From positions 124,001 through 188,000 of the forward strand of contig NZ_JAMDLG010000001.1 in assembly GCF_023721715.1 (NCBI RefSeq): 64,000 bases of DNA, written 5' to 3'. Below the pieces are notes generated by a model. The model saw only the letters and a program-made list of their open reading frames with translations, ran no database searches and had not been told where the DNA came from. Shown piece after piece: positions 8,792 through 17,869 of this stretch. Position 1 is the first letter of the stretch. Each line of letters starts with the position of its first letter. The translations under genes were made by a program, and so were the position numbers. Source of the stretch: Parasegetibacter sp. NRK P23. GTDB taxonomy: Bacteria; Bacteroidota; Bacteroidia; Chitinophagales; Chitinophagaceae.

Positions 8792-11011
8792 ATGACGCAT
8801 CTGCCTGAACTGATTGAGGACCTGGCACTGATTCTTGGAGCCGCTGGTATCTTTACCCTGATCTTCAAGAAATTAAAGCAGCCTTTGGTACTGGGTTATA
8901 TCCTCGCCGGATTGCTGGTGGGGCCAAACCTGGATATCTTCCCCACCGTGGGCGACCAGAAAAGCATCCAGGTATGGGCCGAGATCGGCGTGATCTTCCT
9001 GTTGTTCTCCCTGGGCCTGGAATTCAGTTTTAAAAAACTGATGCGCGTTGGTGGCACCTCCTCCGTAACCGGTATTTTCGAAACCTCCATGATGATGGTG
9101 ATCGGGTATGTAACCGGTCAGATGCTGGGCTGGAGCATGATGGACAGTATTTTCCTGGGCGGCATTATCGCTATTTCCTCCACCACCATCATCATCCGCG
9201 CATTCGAAGAACTTAATTTGAAGAACCAGCAGTTCGCGGGACAGGTATTGGGCATCCTTATTATCGAGGACCTTGTGGCCGTATTGCTGCTGGTATTGCT
9301 GTCCACACTTGCCGTGAGTCAGCAGTTCTCCGGCGGTGAGCTGTTGGGATCGGTGGTGAAACTGGTTTTCTTCCTCTGCTTATGGTTCCTGGCCGGTATT
9401 TATCTTTTGCCGACCCTGCTCAAAAAAGCACGGCGTTTCATGAACCATGAAACCTTGCTGGTGGTATCGCTGGCACTCTGTTTCCTGATGGTGGTGCTGG
9501 CCACCAAAGTAGGTTTCTCGGCGGCATTGGGTGCGTTCATTATGGGTTCCATACTTGCGGAAACCACCCTGGCGGAAGAGATAGAACACCTTACCAAATC
9601 GGTGAAGGACCTGTTCGGAGCGGTATTCTTCGTTTCGGTGGGCATGCTGATTGATCCGAAATTATTGCTGGAATATGCATTTCCGGTTGTAATAGTAACT
9701 ATTGTAGTGATTGTAGGAAAAGTATTGAACGTGACCATAGGTTCACTGATTTCGGGACAGCCTTTGAAGCAATCGGTGCAGTCATCGATGAGTTTGTCGC
9801 AGATCGGGGAATTTTCCTTCATCATCGCCACACTGGGCCTGAACCTGAATGTAACGAGCCAGTTCCTTTACCCCATTGCCGTAGGCGTTTCCGTAATTAC
9901 TACTTTCACCACGCCTTATATGATGCGGCTTTCAGAGCCTTTCTACCGTTTCCTGGAAAAGAACCTGCCCGAGAAATGGCGCAGCTCGCTGAACCGGTAT
10001 AGTGCCGGCGCGCAAACCATCCAGGCGGAAAGTGACTGGAAAACGGTGGTGCGTTCCTATTTATCCGTCATGCTGGTGAACTCAGTGGTAATCGTGGCAA
10101 TGATCTTGCTTTCCGGAAGGTACTTCGCACCGTGGATGGCGGATCAACTGGAGAATAAATTGCTCGCTTCCGTACTTACCGTGATCATCAACATCGGGTT
10201 AATGCTGCCGTTTGTATGGGCGCTTACCGCGAAAAAAATCAACAGCGGCGCATATACGAGTTTATGGCTCGACAGTAAATACAACCACGGCCCGCTTGTA
10301 TTGCTGGAAGTGCTGCGTAACCTCCTTGCCGTATTGTTCCTCGGTTTCCTTTTAAATCAGCTCTTTAATATATGGGTGGCGCTGGTGGGTAGTTTGCTGG
10401 TGATTCCATTCGTGATCTTTATTTTCAGGCAGAAATTGCAGAAATTCTATTCCCGGATTGAAAGGAGGTTCATGCGTAACCTCCACGACCGGGAACTTTC
10501 CGCCAATACGGGAGCCAACAGCGATCTTTCTCCCTGGGATGCGCACCTTGCTTATTTCACTGTTAGTCCGGATGCGCAATGGGTGGGCGGCTCCCTGGAA
10601 AACTTGGCCTGGCGCGAAAAATATGGCGTGAACATCGCGTCCATTGAAAGAGGCGCGCGTATGATTCCCACACCCCAACGTACGGAACAGGTATATCCTT
10701 ACGATAAACTTGCGGTGATTGGTACCGACCAGCAGTTAAAGGATTTCCGGCTGGTGGTGGAGCCCGTTCCGGGCGAAAACAATGTTCCCGAAGAAGAAAT
10801 GACACTCTTTAAGATCATCGTGGACGAACATACCCATCTGAAAGGGAAAACCGTGCGCGGCTCCGGCATCCGGGAAATCACACGCGGACTGGTAGTAGGA
10901 ATAGAAAGAAACGGGGAACGCATCCTCAACCCGCCTTCAGATATGGTTTTTGAATGGGAAGACGTGGTATGGATCGTAGGGGATAGAAAAAGGTTGAAAG
11001 ATGTTCATTAG
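8792..11011 (+). CDS. CPA2-family cation:proton antiporter (KefB/KefC-like)
   Basis: Inner-membrane antiporter of 739 residues. Residues 1-395 are a Na+/H+ exchanger domain of 12-13 helices starting with the typical LILGAAGIFTLIFKKLKQP. A second hydrophobic block at about 419-546 contains four or five more helices. The C-terminus carries two RCK_C (TrkA-C) modules, at about 582-655 and 670-739. The Rossmann-type RCK_N domain that binds nucleotide in KefC is absent, so regulation must differ from the glutathione-gated Kef systems. The transported ion cannot be told from sequence. A SRPBCC protein follows 21 bases downstream. Confidence 0.85.
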   Translation: MTHLPELIEDLALILGAAGIFTLIFKKLKQPLVLGYILAGLLVGPNLDIFPTVGDQKSIQVWAEIGVIFLLFSLGLEFSFKKLMRVGGTSSVTGIFETSMMMVIGYVTGQMLGWSMMDSIFLGGIIAISSTTIIIRAFEELNLKNQQFAGQVLGILIIEDLVAVLLLVLLSTLAVSQQFSGGELLGSVVKLVFFLCLWFLAGIYLLPTLLKKARRFMNHETLLVVSLALCFLMVVLATKVGFSAALGAFIMGSILAETTLAEEIEHLTKSVKDLFGAVFFVSVGMLIDPKLLLEYAFPVVIVTIVVIVGKVLNVTIGSLISGQPLKQSVQSSMSLSQIGEFSFIIATLGLNLNVTSQFLYPIAVGVSVITTFTTPYMMRLSEPFYRFLEKNLPEKWRSSLNRYSAGAQTIQAESDWKTVVRSYLSVMLVNSVVIVAMILLSGRYFAPWMADQLENKLLASVLTVIINIGLMLPFVWALTAKKINSGAYTSLWLDSKYNHGPLVLLEVLRNLLAVLFLGFLLNQLFNIWVALVGSLLVIPFVIFIFRQKLQKFYSRIERRFMRNLHDRELSANTGANSDLSPWDAHLAYFTVSPDAQWVGGSLENLAWREKYGVNIASIERGARMIPTPQRTEQVYPYDKLAVIGTDQQLKDFRLVVEPVPGENNVPEEEMTLFKIIVDEHTHLKGKTVRGSGIREITRGLVVGIERNGERILNPPSDMVFEWEDVVWIVGDRKRLKDVH

Positions 11012-11032
11012 TTTCGCGCAAAACAAGTATAC

Positions 11033-11533
11033 ATGCGTTTGATAAAAGCAGGCCTGATCGGATTGGTGGTACTCAGTTTACTGGTGTTCCTGCTCTCCCT
11101 TTTGTTTCCGTCCAATGTGCGGGTGTCCCGGGCCATTGATATCTATACTTCAAGGGAAGAAGTTAGTCGGCTGGTGATGGACCCTGCCGGTTGGAAACAT
11201 TGGTACCTACCCTTGAAAACGAATGAAGATACCCTGTGGACCACAACGGGTGACGGGTTTGCATCCAAAGCAGCTTCCCTTTCCATTCAAAGCACTTCCG
11301 ACAGCAGTGTAGTTGTAACCGCACGCAACAAAGACGAGGTTTTCAACAGCCACCTGCAGATCATAGGAGATGGCAGCAACGGGCATTGTACGGTGCAATG
11401 GTATGCCGATATGCCCGTGAAATGGTATCCCTGGGAAAAGTTCGGGAGTATTTTCTTCGACAAAATACTCGGGCCTGGAATGGAGGAATCTTTACAGGAA
11501 CTGAAAAAACAGGCCGAAAAGCAAGGAATATAG
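11033..11533 (+). CDS. SRPBCC-fold (START/polyketide cyclase-like) membrane-anchored protein
   Basis: A 166-residue protein with one N-terminal membrane segment (about residues 5-24). The SRPBCC-type domain begins with a pattern common in this superfamily (SRAIDIYTSREEVSRLVMDP, then WKHWY). Such domains bind hydrophobic ligands, but the ligand cannot be inferred. It sits 21 bases after the antiporter, so the two are probably co-transcribed. Confidence 0.7.
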   Translation: MRLIKAGLIGLVVLSLLVFLLSLLFPSNVRVSRAIDIYTSREEVSRLVMDPAGWKHWYLPLKTNEDTLWTTTGDGFASKAASLSIQSTSDSSVVVTARNKDEVFNSHLQIIGDGSNGHCTVQWYADMPVKWYPWEKFGSIFFDKILGPGMEESLQELKKQAEKQGI

Positions 11534-11594
11534 GCTGAAGTATGCGTTTATTTGCCGAAATTAACTGTATCATTTACCTAAGAAGCCGATTGTT

Positions 11595-12341
11595 ATGTTG
11601 AAAAAGGAACGCCAGGCATATATCCTCCACCAGGTTGATCTGCACAATAAAGTGCTTTCTTCCGACCTCAGTGTTGAAATGAACGTTTCAGAAGATACCA
11701 TCCGCCGCGACCTGAATGAACTGGCGGAAGAGGGCCGGATCATTAAAGTGCACGGCGGCGCCCTCTCCAAGTCGTTCCATATTTCTTTCCAGCCCACCAT
11801 GGTGTATTCGCTCGACAATAAACGCACCATCGCCCGAAAGGCCGCATCACTTATACAGGACGGCATGTTCGTGCTTACCTCAGGTGGCACCACCATTATA
11901 GAACTGGCGAGGAGCCTGCCTCCGGGTCTTCAGGCCACTTTCATCACAGGCAGTATTCCGGCAGCCGTGGAATACATGCAACACCCTTCAATAGATGTGA
12001 TCCTGATCGGTGATAAGATTTCCAAAAGTTCACAGATCACCGTTGGGGGAGAAGCCATTTCCAGGATCAAAGAAATCAGGGCTGACCTGTGTTTCCTGGG
12101 AACGAATGCCCTCGATATACAGCATGGTCTTACGGATAACGACTGGGAAGTGGTGCAGGTGAAGAAAGCCATGATCGGCTCTTCTGAAAAAGTGATCTCC
12201 CTTTCCATCTCCGAAAAACTAAATACTTACCAGCGGCTGAAAGTAACCGACATCGACCAGATAGATGTGCTCGTAACGGAGCTCACGCCCGAAGATGCTT
12301 TGCTGGAACCTTACCGCAACCTGGGTTTAACCGTGTTGTGA
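11595..12341 (+). CDS. DeoR/GlpR-family transcriptional regulator
   Basis: A 248-residue regulator. The N-terminal DeoR helix-turn-helix (about 1-57) has the family signature VSEDTIRRDLNELAEEGRI followed by KVHGGAL. The C-terminal DeoR sensor domain (about 75-235) has the phosphosugar-isomerase-like fold, including LTSGGTTIIELA. Such repressors usually respond to phosphorylated sugars. No sugar-use gene is adjacent, so the target is unknown. Its 3' end overlaps bioA, transcribed toward it, by 15 bases. Confidence 0.9.
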   Translation: MLKKERQAYILHQVDLHNKVLSSDLSVEMNVSEDTIRRDLNELAEEGRIIKVHGGALSKSFHISFQPTMVYSLDNKRTIARKAASLIQDGMFVLTSGGTTIIELARSLPPGLQATFITGSIPAAVEYMQHPSIDVILIGDKISKSSQITVGGEAISRIKEIRADLCFLGTNALDIQHGLTDNDWEVVQVKKAMIGSSEKVISLSISEKLNTYQRLKVTDIDQIDVLVTELTPEDALLEPYRNLGLTVL

Positions 12342-13637
12342 TCCATCCAGTTTTTTAAGCAGTGAAAGCATGGTGTCGTAAACCTTCCGCAGTTCTTCCT
12401 TCGTGATACAATACGGCGGCATAATATACATCGTATTGCCTAACGGCCTCAGGTAAACGCCGAGTAACATCGCTTCTTCTGTAATGTACTGGCCAATGGG
12501 GTTCAGGTAACCATCGGGTGCGGAAGAGGTGAGTTCAAAAGCGAGAATCGTTCCACAGATCCTGGGAGAACGGATCAGCCCTTTCTTCACAAACAATTCC
12601 AGTTCAGGGAGGAAGTTCCGGTTAGCGAAAACGATATTTTCTACCGCCTTTAATGTATTTTCTTTTTCAAACAATTCCAGGCTCGCCAATGCCGCGGTGC
12701 AGGCAAGCGGGTTGGCAGTAAACGAATGCCCGTGGAAGAAAGTGCGCAAAGCATCGTCGTGTACAAAAGCACTGTACACCTTTTCCGAGCAAACAGTGGC
12801 GCCCAGGGCCATGGTTCCGCCGGTAAGTCCTTTTGAAAGACAGATGATATCGGGTTTTTCAGCGACCTGTTCACTGGCGAATAAAGTGCCTGTTCTGCCA
12901 AACCCCGTCATTACTTCATCGGCGATACAAATGATCTCCTTTTCGTGTGCGAGAGAGAGTAATTGGTTCAGCAGGCCTGCTTCATACATCATGATGCCGC
13001 CTGCGCCCTGTACCAGCGGTTCGTAAATAAAAGCGGCTATTGCATCTCCTTCTTTTTCCAGGAACGCGCGTAATTCGCCGATATTTTCCGGCGTGGGCGT
13101 ATCTATAAAATCCACTTCCAGCAGCAGGGGGTGGAAAGCCATCGTAAACACACTTCTTTCGCTCACGCTCATGGCGCCGAAAGTATCACCATGATAGCTG
13201 TTCCGGAAGGCGAGAATCCTGGTACGGGGTGGTACGCCATGTTCCCTTGACTTATTCCACCAATACTGAACGGCCATTTTCAGCGCCACTTCCGTAGCGG
13301 TGGAGCCGTTATCGGAATAGAACACCTTGCTGAAGTTGCCTGGAAGAAGGGGAATGAGTCGGGCGGCCAGTTCAACGGCAGGACGGTGCGTGAACCCGGC
13401 GAAAATCACCTGTTCCAACGTAAGTGCCTGGTTATAAATTCTTTCGGCAATATATGGGTGTGCGTGTCCGTGTATGGTAACCCACCAACTGCTGATGGCA
13501 TCCACGAACGGGTTACCCTGTTCATCGAACAGCAGACTGCCTTTTCCGCGGGCAACGGGCACAATGGGCGCTTTGCTCTTTTGCCTTGAAAAGGGGTGCC
13601 ATACAAACCGGGCATCGGCTTCCAGGAGGTGTTCCAT
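12327..13637 (-). CDS. bioA: Adenosylmethionine-8-amino-7-oxononanoate aminotransferase
   Basis: PLP enzyme of biotin synthesis that converts KAPA to DAPA using S-adenosylmethionine as amino donor. It is 436 residues from the ATG at 13637; the frame extends to 13706 but the family N-terminus begins at MEHLLEADARFVWHPF. BioA marks are the WHPF motif, AISSWWV, FAGFTHRPA and DNGSTATEVALKM, with the PLP lysine in LSKGLTGG. No other bio gene is nearby, so biotin genes are scattered here. TATTTTTG (minus strand, 13642-13649) lies so close to the ATG that the transcript may be leaderless. Confidence 0.95.
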   Translation of the reverse strand: MEHLLEADARFVWHPFSRQKSKAPIVPVARGKGSLLFDEQGNPFVDAISSWWVTIHGHAHPYIAERIYNQALTLEQVIFAGFTHRPAVELAARLIPLLPGNFSKVFYSDNGSTATEVALKMAVQYWWNKSREHGVPPRTRILAFRNSYHGDTFGAMSVSERSVFTMAFHPLLLEVDFIDTPTPENIGELRAFLEKEGDAIAAFIYEPLVQGAGGIMMYEAGLLNQLLSLAHEKEIICIADEVMTGFGRTGTLFASEQVAEKPDIICLSKGLTGGTMALGATVCSEKVYSAFVHDDALRTFFHGHSFTANPLACTAALASLELFEKENTLKAVENIVFANRNFLPELELFVKKGLIRSPRICGTILAFELTSSAPDGYLNPIGQYITEEAMLLGVYLRPLGNTMYIMPPYCITKEELRKVYDTMLSLLKKLDGSQHG

Positions 13638-13691
13638 CCGGCAAAAATAGGGGAATGCAACAAAAACGGACTGCCGCTGCAACGGTTTGGA

Positions 13692-13699
13692 TACCTTTG
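13692..13699 (+). promoter_or_regulatory. -7 promoter element of the sigma-factor gene
   Basis: TACCTTTG, an exact TAnnTTTG match, 21 bases upstream of the chosen ATG at 13721. It supports the internal start over the upstream start at 13586. No obvious -33 partner. Confidence 0.4.
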
Positions 13700-13720
13700 C
13701 GGTCAATACCGGCAGAAATA

Positions 13721-14284
13721 ATGAACGAGCACGCCAAAATGGTTAAAGAATGCCTGCAGGGAAACCCGGCGGCGCAGCGGCAGTTGTATGAAACTTTTGC
13801 CGGACCCATGCTGGGCGTGTGTTACCGTTATACCAAGTCAATGACCGACGCGGAAGACATATTGCAGGAAGGATTTGTGAAAGTGTACCGCCACCTGGAG
13901 CAATACAAATCGGAAGGCGAACTCGGCGCCTGGATCCGCCGCATTATGGTGAATACCGCCCTCAATTACCTGAAAAAAAGCAAGAAATACCAATACGATC
14001 TTTCCTACGAGGAATTGAACCTCCACCCCGTTTCGTACGACCATCCCACCGTTAAACTGCACGCGAAGGAACTGGCGGAACTGGTACGGCAACTGCCCAC
14101 GGGGTATCAAACAGTGTTCAACCTCCACGCCGTGGAAGGATTTACGCATGTAGAGATCGGCGCGATGCTGGGCATCAGTGAAACAACTTCACGTTCACAA
14201 TATTCCCGGGCACGCGCGTTGCTCATTACATGGCTGGAAAAATATTCAATGGAATCTAAACCCCGCTCGTATGCAGGAAAATGA
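13721..14284 (+). CDS. RNA polymerase sigma-70 factor, ECF type
   Basis: ECF-like sigma factor of 187 residues. Region 2 (about 20-90) has the core-binding and -10 recognition pattern DAEDILQEGFVKVYRHLEQY, then GAWIRRIMVNTALNYLKK. Region 4 (about 120-172) has LPTGYQTVFNLHAVEGFTHVEIG and a helix-turn-helix. The ATG at 13721 gives the normal length. Its last 14 bases overlap the start of the following membrane protein, which has an anti-sigma-like N-terminus, suggesting a sigma/anti-sigma pair. Confidence 0.92.
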   Translation: MNEHAKMVKECLQGNPAAQRQLYETFAGPMLGVCYRYTKSMTDAEDILQEGFVKVYRHLEQYKSEGELGAWIRRIMVNTALNYLKKSKKYQYDLSYEELNLHPVSYDHPTVKLHAKELAELVRQLPTGYQTVFNLHAVEGFTHVEIGAMLGISETTSRSQYSRARALLITWLEKYSMESKPRSYAGK

Positions 14285-15800
14285 ATTTGAGCAACAGGTG
14301 CGGCATCAGCTGGAGCAACTTCAGTTCAAACCTTCCGATGAAGTTTGGCTGAAAGTAGAACAGGAAATCCGTTCCCGGAAGAGAAGAAGGATCATGTTCT
14401 GGATACCCGCCGCCGCAGCCATGCTGGCGCTGAGTTTCGGTGCCTGGTGGTTCATTGGGAAAGAAGATGGCGCCGGACAGCAAGCCGGTATCGCTGAAAC
14501 CCACGGAGAGCAACATACTCAACCAAAAACTGGCACGGAGAAAGGCAATGCAGTGAAGGTGACGGATGAAGCTTCCGCTGCAACAAATGATATGGCCGTT
14601 CTTCCGGAGGAGAACAATGCTACCACAGCAGCAGGCGTTAGTGCTGAGGATAAGCATATTTCAGCGAGAAAGGATATTGCTTCAGCCGGAAAAAAGAAGC
14701 AACATCTTCATGCTGAAAAATTGACCGGTAACGCGCTTGCTGCCACGAAAAAAGATGGGGAGAAAACCTCGTCTTCCCTTCAACAATTGCTCGAAAACAA
14801 ATTGCCCAATGGTGCGATAGTTTACAATAAGTCTGTGGATGAAAATGCAGGTAACAAGGTTCAGCGCATATCAGAAGAAAGTGGAACCGAAATAACTTCA
14901 TTGCAACACTCAAAAATTAATGCCGATGAGTTGATTGTTACACGAAGAAATGTTTCAGCGCCATTGATTTTAGACAAAGAAGTTACGTCACCGCCTGGCT
15001 TAACAACTATGCTTCAGGGGAAATTGGTTTGTTTTTCTACTCCTTATTCAAAACAAACAAAGTGGACCTATGGCATTACCGCCTCCGGCGGAGCTTCCTG
15101 GCCAGTGTACAATGGTGCAGCCGCTGAAAAGAACTTAGTTGCTGACAACACATTCGCCGGAAGCGTAGGACTGGCGCCCATTATGCGGCCCACGCTGGTT
15201 GCCCCCATGGCGCCAGTTGGCGTACGTCCCGCCGCAGAACCTGGTGCCGCGTTCAGCTTTACCGCGGGCATATACGGAGGAAGGGAATGGAAAGGCAAAT
15301 TCGGTGTAAAAGCAGGTGCGCAATACACACAACTAAATACCGAATACAAAGTGGGCGACTATGTAAGTTATGCCGGACAGGTAAACCTGGCAGGCGTGAA
15401 CGCTCCCCTCAGAAGCTACTACCAGAACGGTACCGCATATAACTATACCAGCAATTACCATTTCCTGGAGTTCCCGGTAGAAGGTTCTTACATCCTCAAT
15501 TCCAGGTCTCGTATGCCCGTGTCCGTTACAGCCGGGGGAACGGTGGGATACTTAATGAAAACGGACGGACTCCACTATGATAAATTAAACGGTATTTATT
15601 ACGAAGACATCAGTCTTTATAACCGCACACAGGTTGCCTTGCAAACAGGGGTTTCCGTTAAACTATTGGAACGCGGTAAGCAGAGCCTCAGCGCCGGACC
15701 GGTATTCAGGTATAGTCTTACTCCGAATCGTGACAAAGAAATGTTCCAGCGGGAGCATTTAACCTACCTCGGTTTGCGTGTTGCCTTAGGTTTGCGTTGA
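14271..15800 (+). CDS. Membrane protein with anti-sigma-like N-terminus and C-terminal beta-barrel domain
   Basis: A 509-residue protein starting inside the sigma-factor gene. Residues 1-40 are cytoplasmic and charged (FEQQVRHQLEQLQFKPSDEV, then a basic cluster RSRKRRR). One membrane helix spans 41-62. A long low-complexity linker (about 63-260) and a C-terminal region from about 270 rich in alternating beta strands follow, resembling outer-membrane beta-barrel proteins (PorT/OMP_b-brl type). The frame extends to 14178, but the ATG at 14271 gives the expected N-terminus. Topology predicts an inner-membrane anchor with the barrel-like part in the periplasm or outer membrane. It could sequester the sigma factor; that is inference from overlap and position. 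Confidence 0.65.
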   Translation: MQENEFEQQVRHQLEQLQFKPSDEVWLKVEQEIRSRKRRRIMFWIPAAAAMLALSFGAWWFIGKEDGAGQQAGIAETHGEQHTQPKTGTEKGNAVKVTDEASAATNDMAVLPEENNATTAAGVSAEDKHISARKDIASAGKKKQHLHAEKLTGNALAATKKDGEKTSSSLQQLLENKLPNGAIVYNKSVDENAGNKVQRISEESGTEITSLQHSKINADELIVTRRNVSAPLILDKEVTSPPGLTTMLQGKLVCFSTPYSKQTKWTYGITASGGASWPVYNGAAAEKNLVADNTFAGSVGLAPIMRPTLVAPMAPVGVRPAAEPGAAFSFTAGIYGGREWKGKFGVKAGAQYTQLNTEYKVGDYVSYAGQVNLAGVNAPLRSYYQNGTAYNYTSNYHFLEFPVEGSYILNSRSRMPVSVTAGGTVGYLMKTDGLHYDKLNGIYYEDISLYNRTQVALQTGVSVKLLERGKQSLSAGPVFRYSLTPNRDKEMFQREHLTYLGLRVALGLR

Positions 15801-16736
15801 GGAAGCGGTGATGAACTGGAGGTTCCGTTGTATCCCCGCGTGCTTACTTCTTTTTAAAGGGGAGTGCCTGAATATCTTTTTGAAAGCGTCTTCAGTAAGG
15901 TCCAACCAAGCTTCCGTAGAGAACTTTGCGATCTCCGGTATGGGTGCAAATGCCGGTTCGTGGTGTGGGGTAGAAAATCTATTCCATGGACATACTTCCT
16001 GGCAGGTATCGCACCCGAACATCCAGTTGTCGAAATTGCCCGCGTTGCCCGGGATAAGCTGGTCCTTCAATTCTATCGTGTAATAGGAAATACATTTGCT
16101 GCCATCCACCGTTTTGTCGGGGAGAATGGCTTCGGTAGGACATTCATCAATGCACCTGGTGCAGGTGCCGCAATAGTCCTTCGCATAAGGATCATCGTAA
16201 TCCAGTTCAAGGTCGGTAATAAGCGTGGCGATAAAAAAGTAGGACCCGCTTTGTTTGCTGATGATGTTGCCGTTCTTTCCGATCCAACCGAGCCCGGAGC
16301 GGAGCGCCCAGCTTCTTTCCAGCACCGGCGCGGAATCCACGAATCCTCTTCCCTGTACTTCACCTATGTTTTTACGGATGCTATCCAGTAATTGATTGAG
16401 TTGTGCCCTGATCACTTCATGGTAATCGGTACCATATGCGTAGCGGGAAATTTTCGGTCCATCGGTCTCCTGCGTCTTTTCAGGATAATAATTCTTTAAG
16501 AGGGTGATCACAGATTTTGCGCCCGGAACAAGTTTTCTTGGATCGACCCTTAAATCGAAATGGTTTTCCATGTACTGCATGGTACCATGGAAGCCTTTGT
16601 GGAGCCACTGTTCCAGCCTGCGGGCATCTTCATCCAGCATGGTGGCACGTGCGATCCCACAATAGCTGAAACCCTGTTCCCTGGCGTATTGTTTTACCAG
16701 TTTGGTGTTCTGGCTGGTATTTGAATCAAGCGGCAT
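15786..16736 (-). CDS. queG: Epoxyqueuosine reductase
   Basis: Cobalamin-dependent iron-sulfur enzyme making the last step of queuosine synthesis in tRNA, reducing epoxyqueuosine to queuosine. It is 316 residues from the ATG at 16736. Two ferredoxin-type [4Fe-4S] motifs are seen: CGTCTRCIDECP and CDTCQEVCPWNR. The N-terminal catalytic region has the expected QYMENHFDLRVDPRKLVPGA block. It starts 4 bases after the upstream gene's stop, so it is co-transcribed with the serine-hydrolase homologue. It overlaps the convergent beta-barrel protein gene by 15 bases. Confidence 0.95.
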   Translation of the reverse strand: MPLDSNTSQNTKLVKQYAREQGFSYCGIARATMLDEDARRLEQWLHKGFHGTMQYMENHFDLRVDPRKLVPGAKSVITLLKNYYPEKTQETDGPKISRYAYGTDYHEVIRAQLNQLLDSIRKNIGEVQGRGFVDSAPVLERSWALRSGLGWIGKNGNIISKQSGSYFFIATLITDLELDYDDPYAKDYCGTCTRCIDECPTEAILPDKTVDGSKCISYYTIELKDQLIPGNAGNFDNWMFGCDTCQEVCPWNRFSTPHHEPAFAPIPEIAKFSTEAWLDLTEDAFKKIFRHSPLKRSKHAGIQRNLQFITASSTQT

Positions 16737-16740
16737 ATTG

Positions 16741-17775
16741 CTAAAGACTACTTTCCACCGCGGCCCGCAGTTGTTCGAAGAAGTCACGTTTCTGCTCCAT
16801 CAATCCACCGCCCTTTGCGATGAGTATGCACGCATATTTTTTTTCACGGTTTATCCAGGGCCAGGTGCCGGTAAAGGAAGGGCAACTTACAATGGTGCCA
16901 TTGCCCGCGTTGTCGCGTTCATGCACGAAACAGCCGAATCCATAAGCAAAATCGCGCATGGCCGCGGGAATATACACGATCTTCGCATCTCCGAGTTGTG
17001 ACTTCAGCAGTTCATCAACAGATTCCTTGCTGAGGATTTGTTTGTCTTCAAACTTTCCTTCGTTCATCAGCATCGACAGGAAGTTGATGTAATCCTGAGG
17101 TGAAGACTTTGCCCCTTCCGCCGGATCAATGGCGCCACCTGTATCATTGTTGAAGTTGGTGCCGCGCATTTTGAGTGGCCGCGTGATCTTTTCCTGTACC
17201 AGCCGGTCGAAACCTTTTTTGGTGACCACTTCGGCTATCCTTGCAGCGATGCTTATCCCGATATCACCGTAATGGAAGGCTTCACCGGGTTTCTGTAAAA
17301 TTTCCCGTGCCGCGAAAGCATTTACGGCGGCTTCCAGGTTTTCATACTTTTTCTTTTTCAGCAATCCAAGTCCTGAAGATCCTTCTGTGCCGGTTGTGTT
17401 GCTCAGACAATGGCGCACCGTGATATAATTCTTAAGGTATTTGCTGAATATGGGAAGATACTGCACAATGGGTGCGTCGAGTTCAATCTTACCTTCTTCT
17501 ACCAGTTTCATAATAACGGTGGCGCTGATCCATCTTCCCGCACCATCAACAGGAACCTGCGTTTTAGCCGTGTATTCGCCGATCGCTTTCTGGTGCACCA
17601 CCTTTCCTTCTTTCCATACCATCAGCACGGCATTGTTGCCCAACGCTTTCTTATTCTTCTCCAGCAAGGCATCTGCTTCATCGAAACCGGATTGCGCTTC
17701 CGCAAACTGAAATAATAGCATGAAAACCGCTGTGGTACTGAATAAACGGCAGATGGAACGAAAGATTGCTGACAT
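16741..17775 (-). CDS. Serine hydrolase (beta-lactamase family) homologue lacking catalytic motifs
   Basis: A 344-residue exported protein of the class C beta-lactamase/DD-peptidase fold. It has a signal peptide of about 28 residues ending at AEAQ; the ATG at 17775 is preferred over 17811. The fold is recognised by LVEEGKIELDAPIVQYLPIF and the following core. At the position of the catalytic SxxK it has G78-A79-G80-R81, so both the nucleophilic serine and the general-base lysine are gone. The YxN motif reads YGD, and no clear HxG/KxG follows. It is therefore probably not an active hydrolase and may bind peptidoglycan or a related ligand. It is transcribed just ahead of queG. Confidence 0.75.
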   Translation of the reverse strand: MSAIFRSICRLFSTTAVFMLLFQFAEAQSGFDEADALLEKNKKALGNNAVLMVWKEGKVVHQKAIGEYTAKTQVPVDGAGRWISATVIMKLVEEGKIELDAPIVQYLPIFSKYLKNYITVRHCLSNTTGTEGSSGLGLLKKKKYENLEAAVNAFAAREILQKPGEAFHYGDIGISIAARIAEVVTKKGFDRLVQEKITRPLKMRGTNFNNDTGGAIDPAEGAKSSPQDYINFLSMLMNEGKFEDKQILSKESVDELLKSQLGDAKIVYIPAAMRDFAYGFGCFVHERDNAGNGTIVSCPSFTGTWPWINREKKYACILIAKGGGLMEQKRDFFEQLRAAVESSL

Positions 17776-17869
17776 AAATTCGCCTGTTTTGCTTTGGATT
17801 GGAAATTGCAAATGAAGTTAAAGTTATAAAATGGTTTGAGCCATTGGAAAAACAACTTAACAAAAAAAT

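Noticed and set aside
12327-12341. Frameshift where the deoR and bioA ends overlap
   Set aside because: Both frames end with natural stops and full-length products. The 15-base convergent overlap is ordinary.
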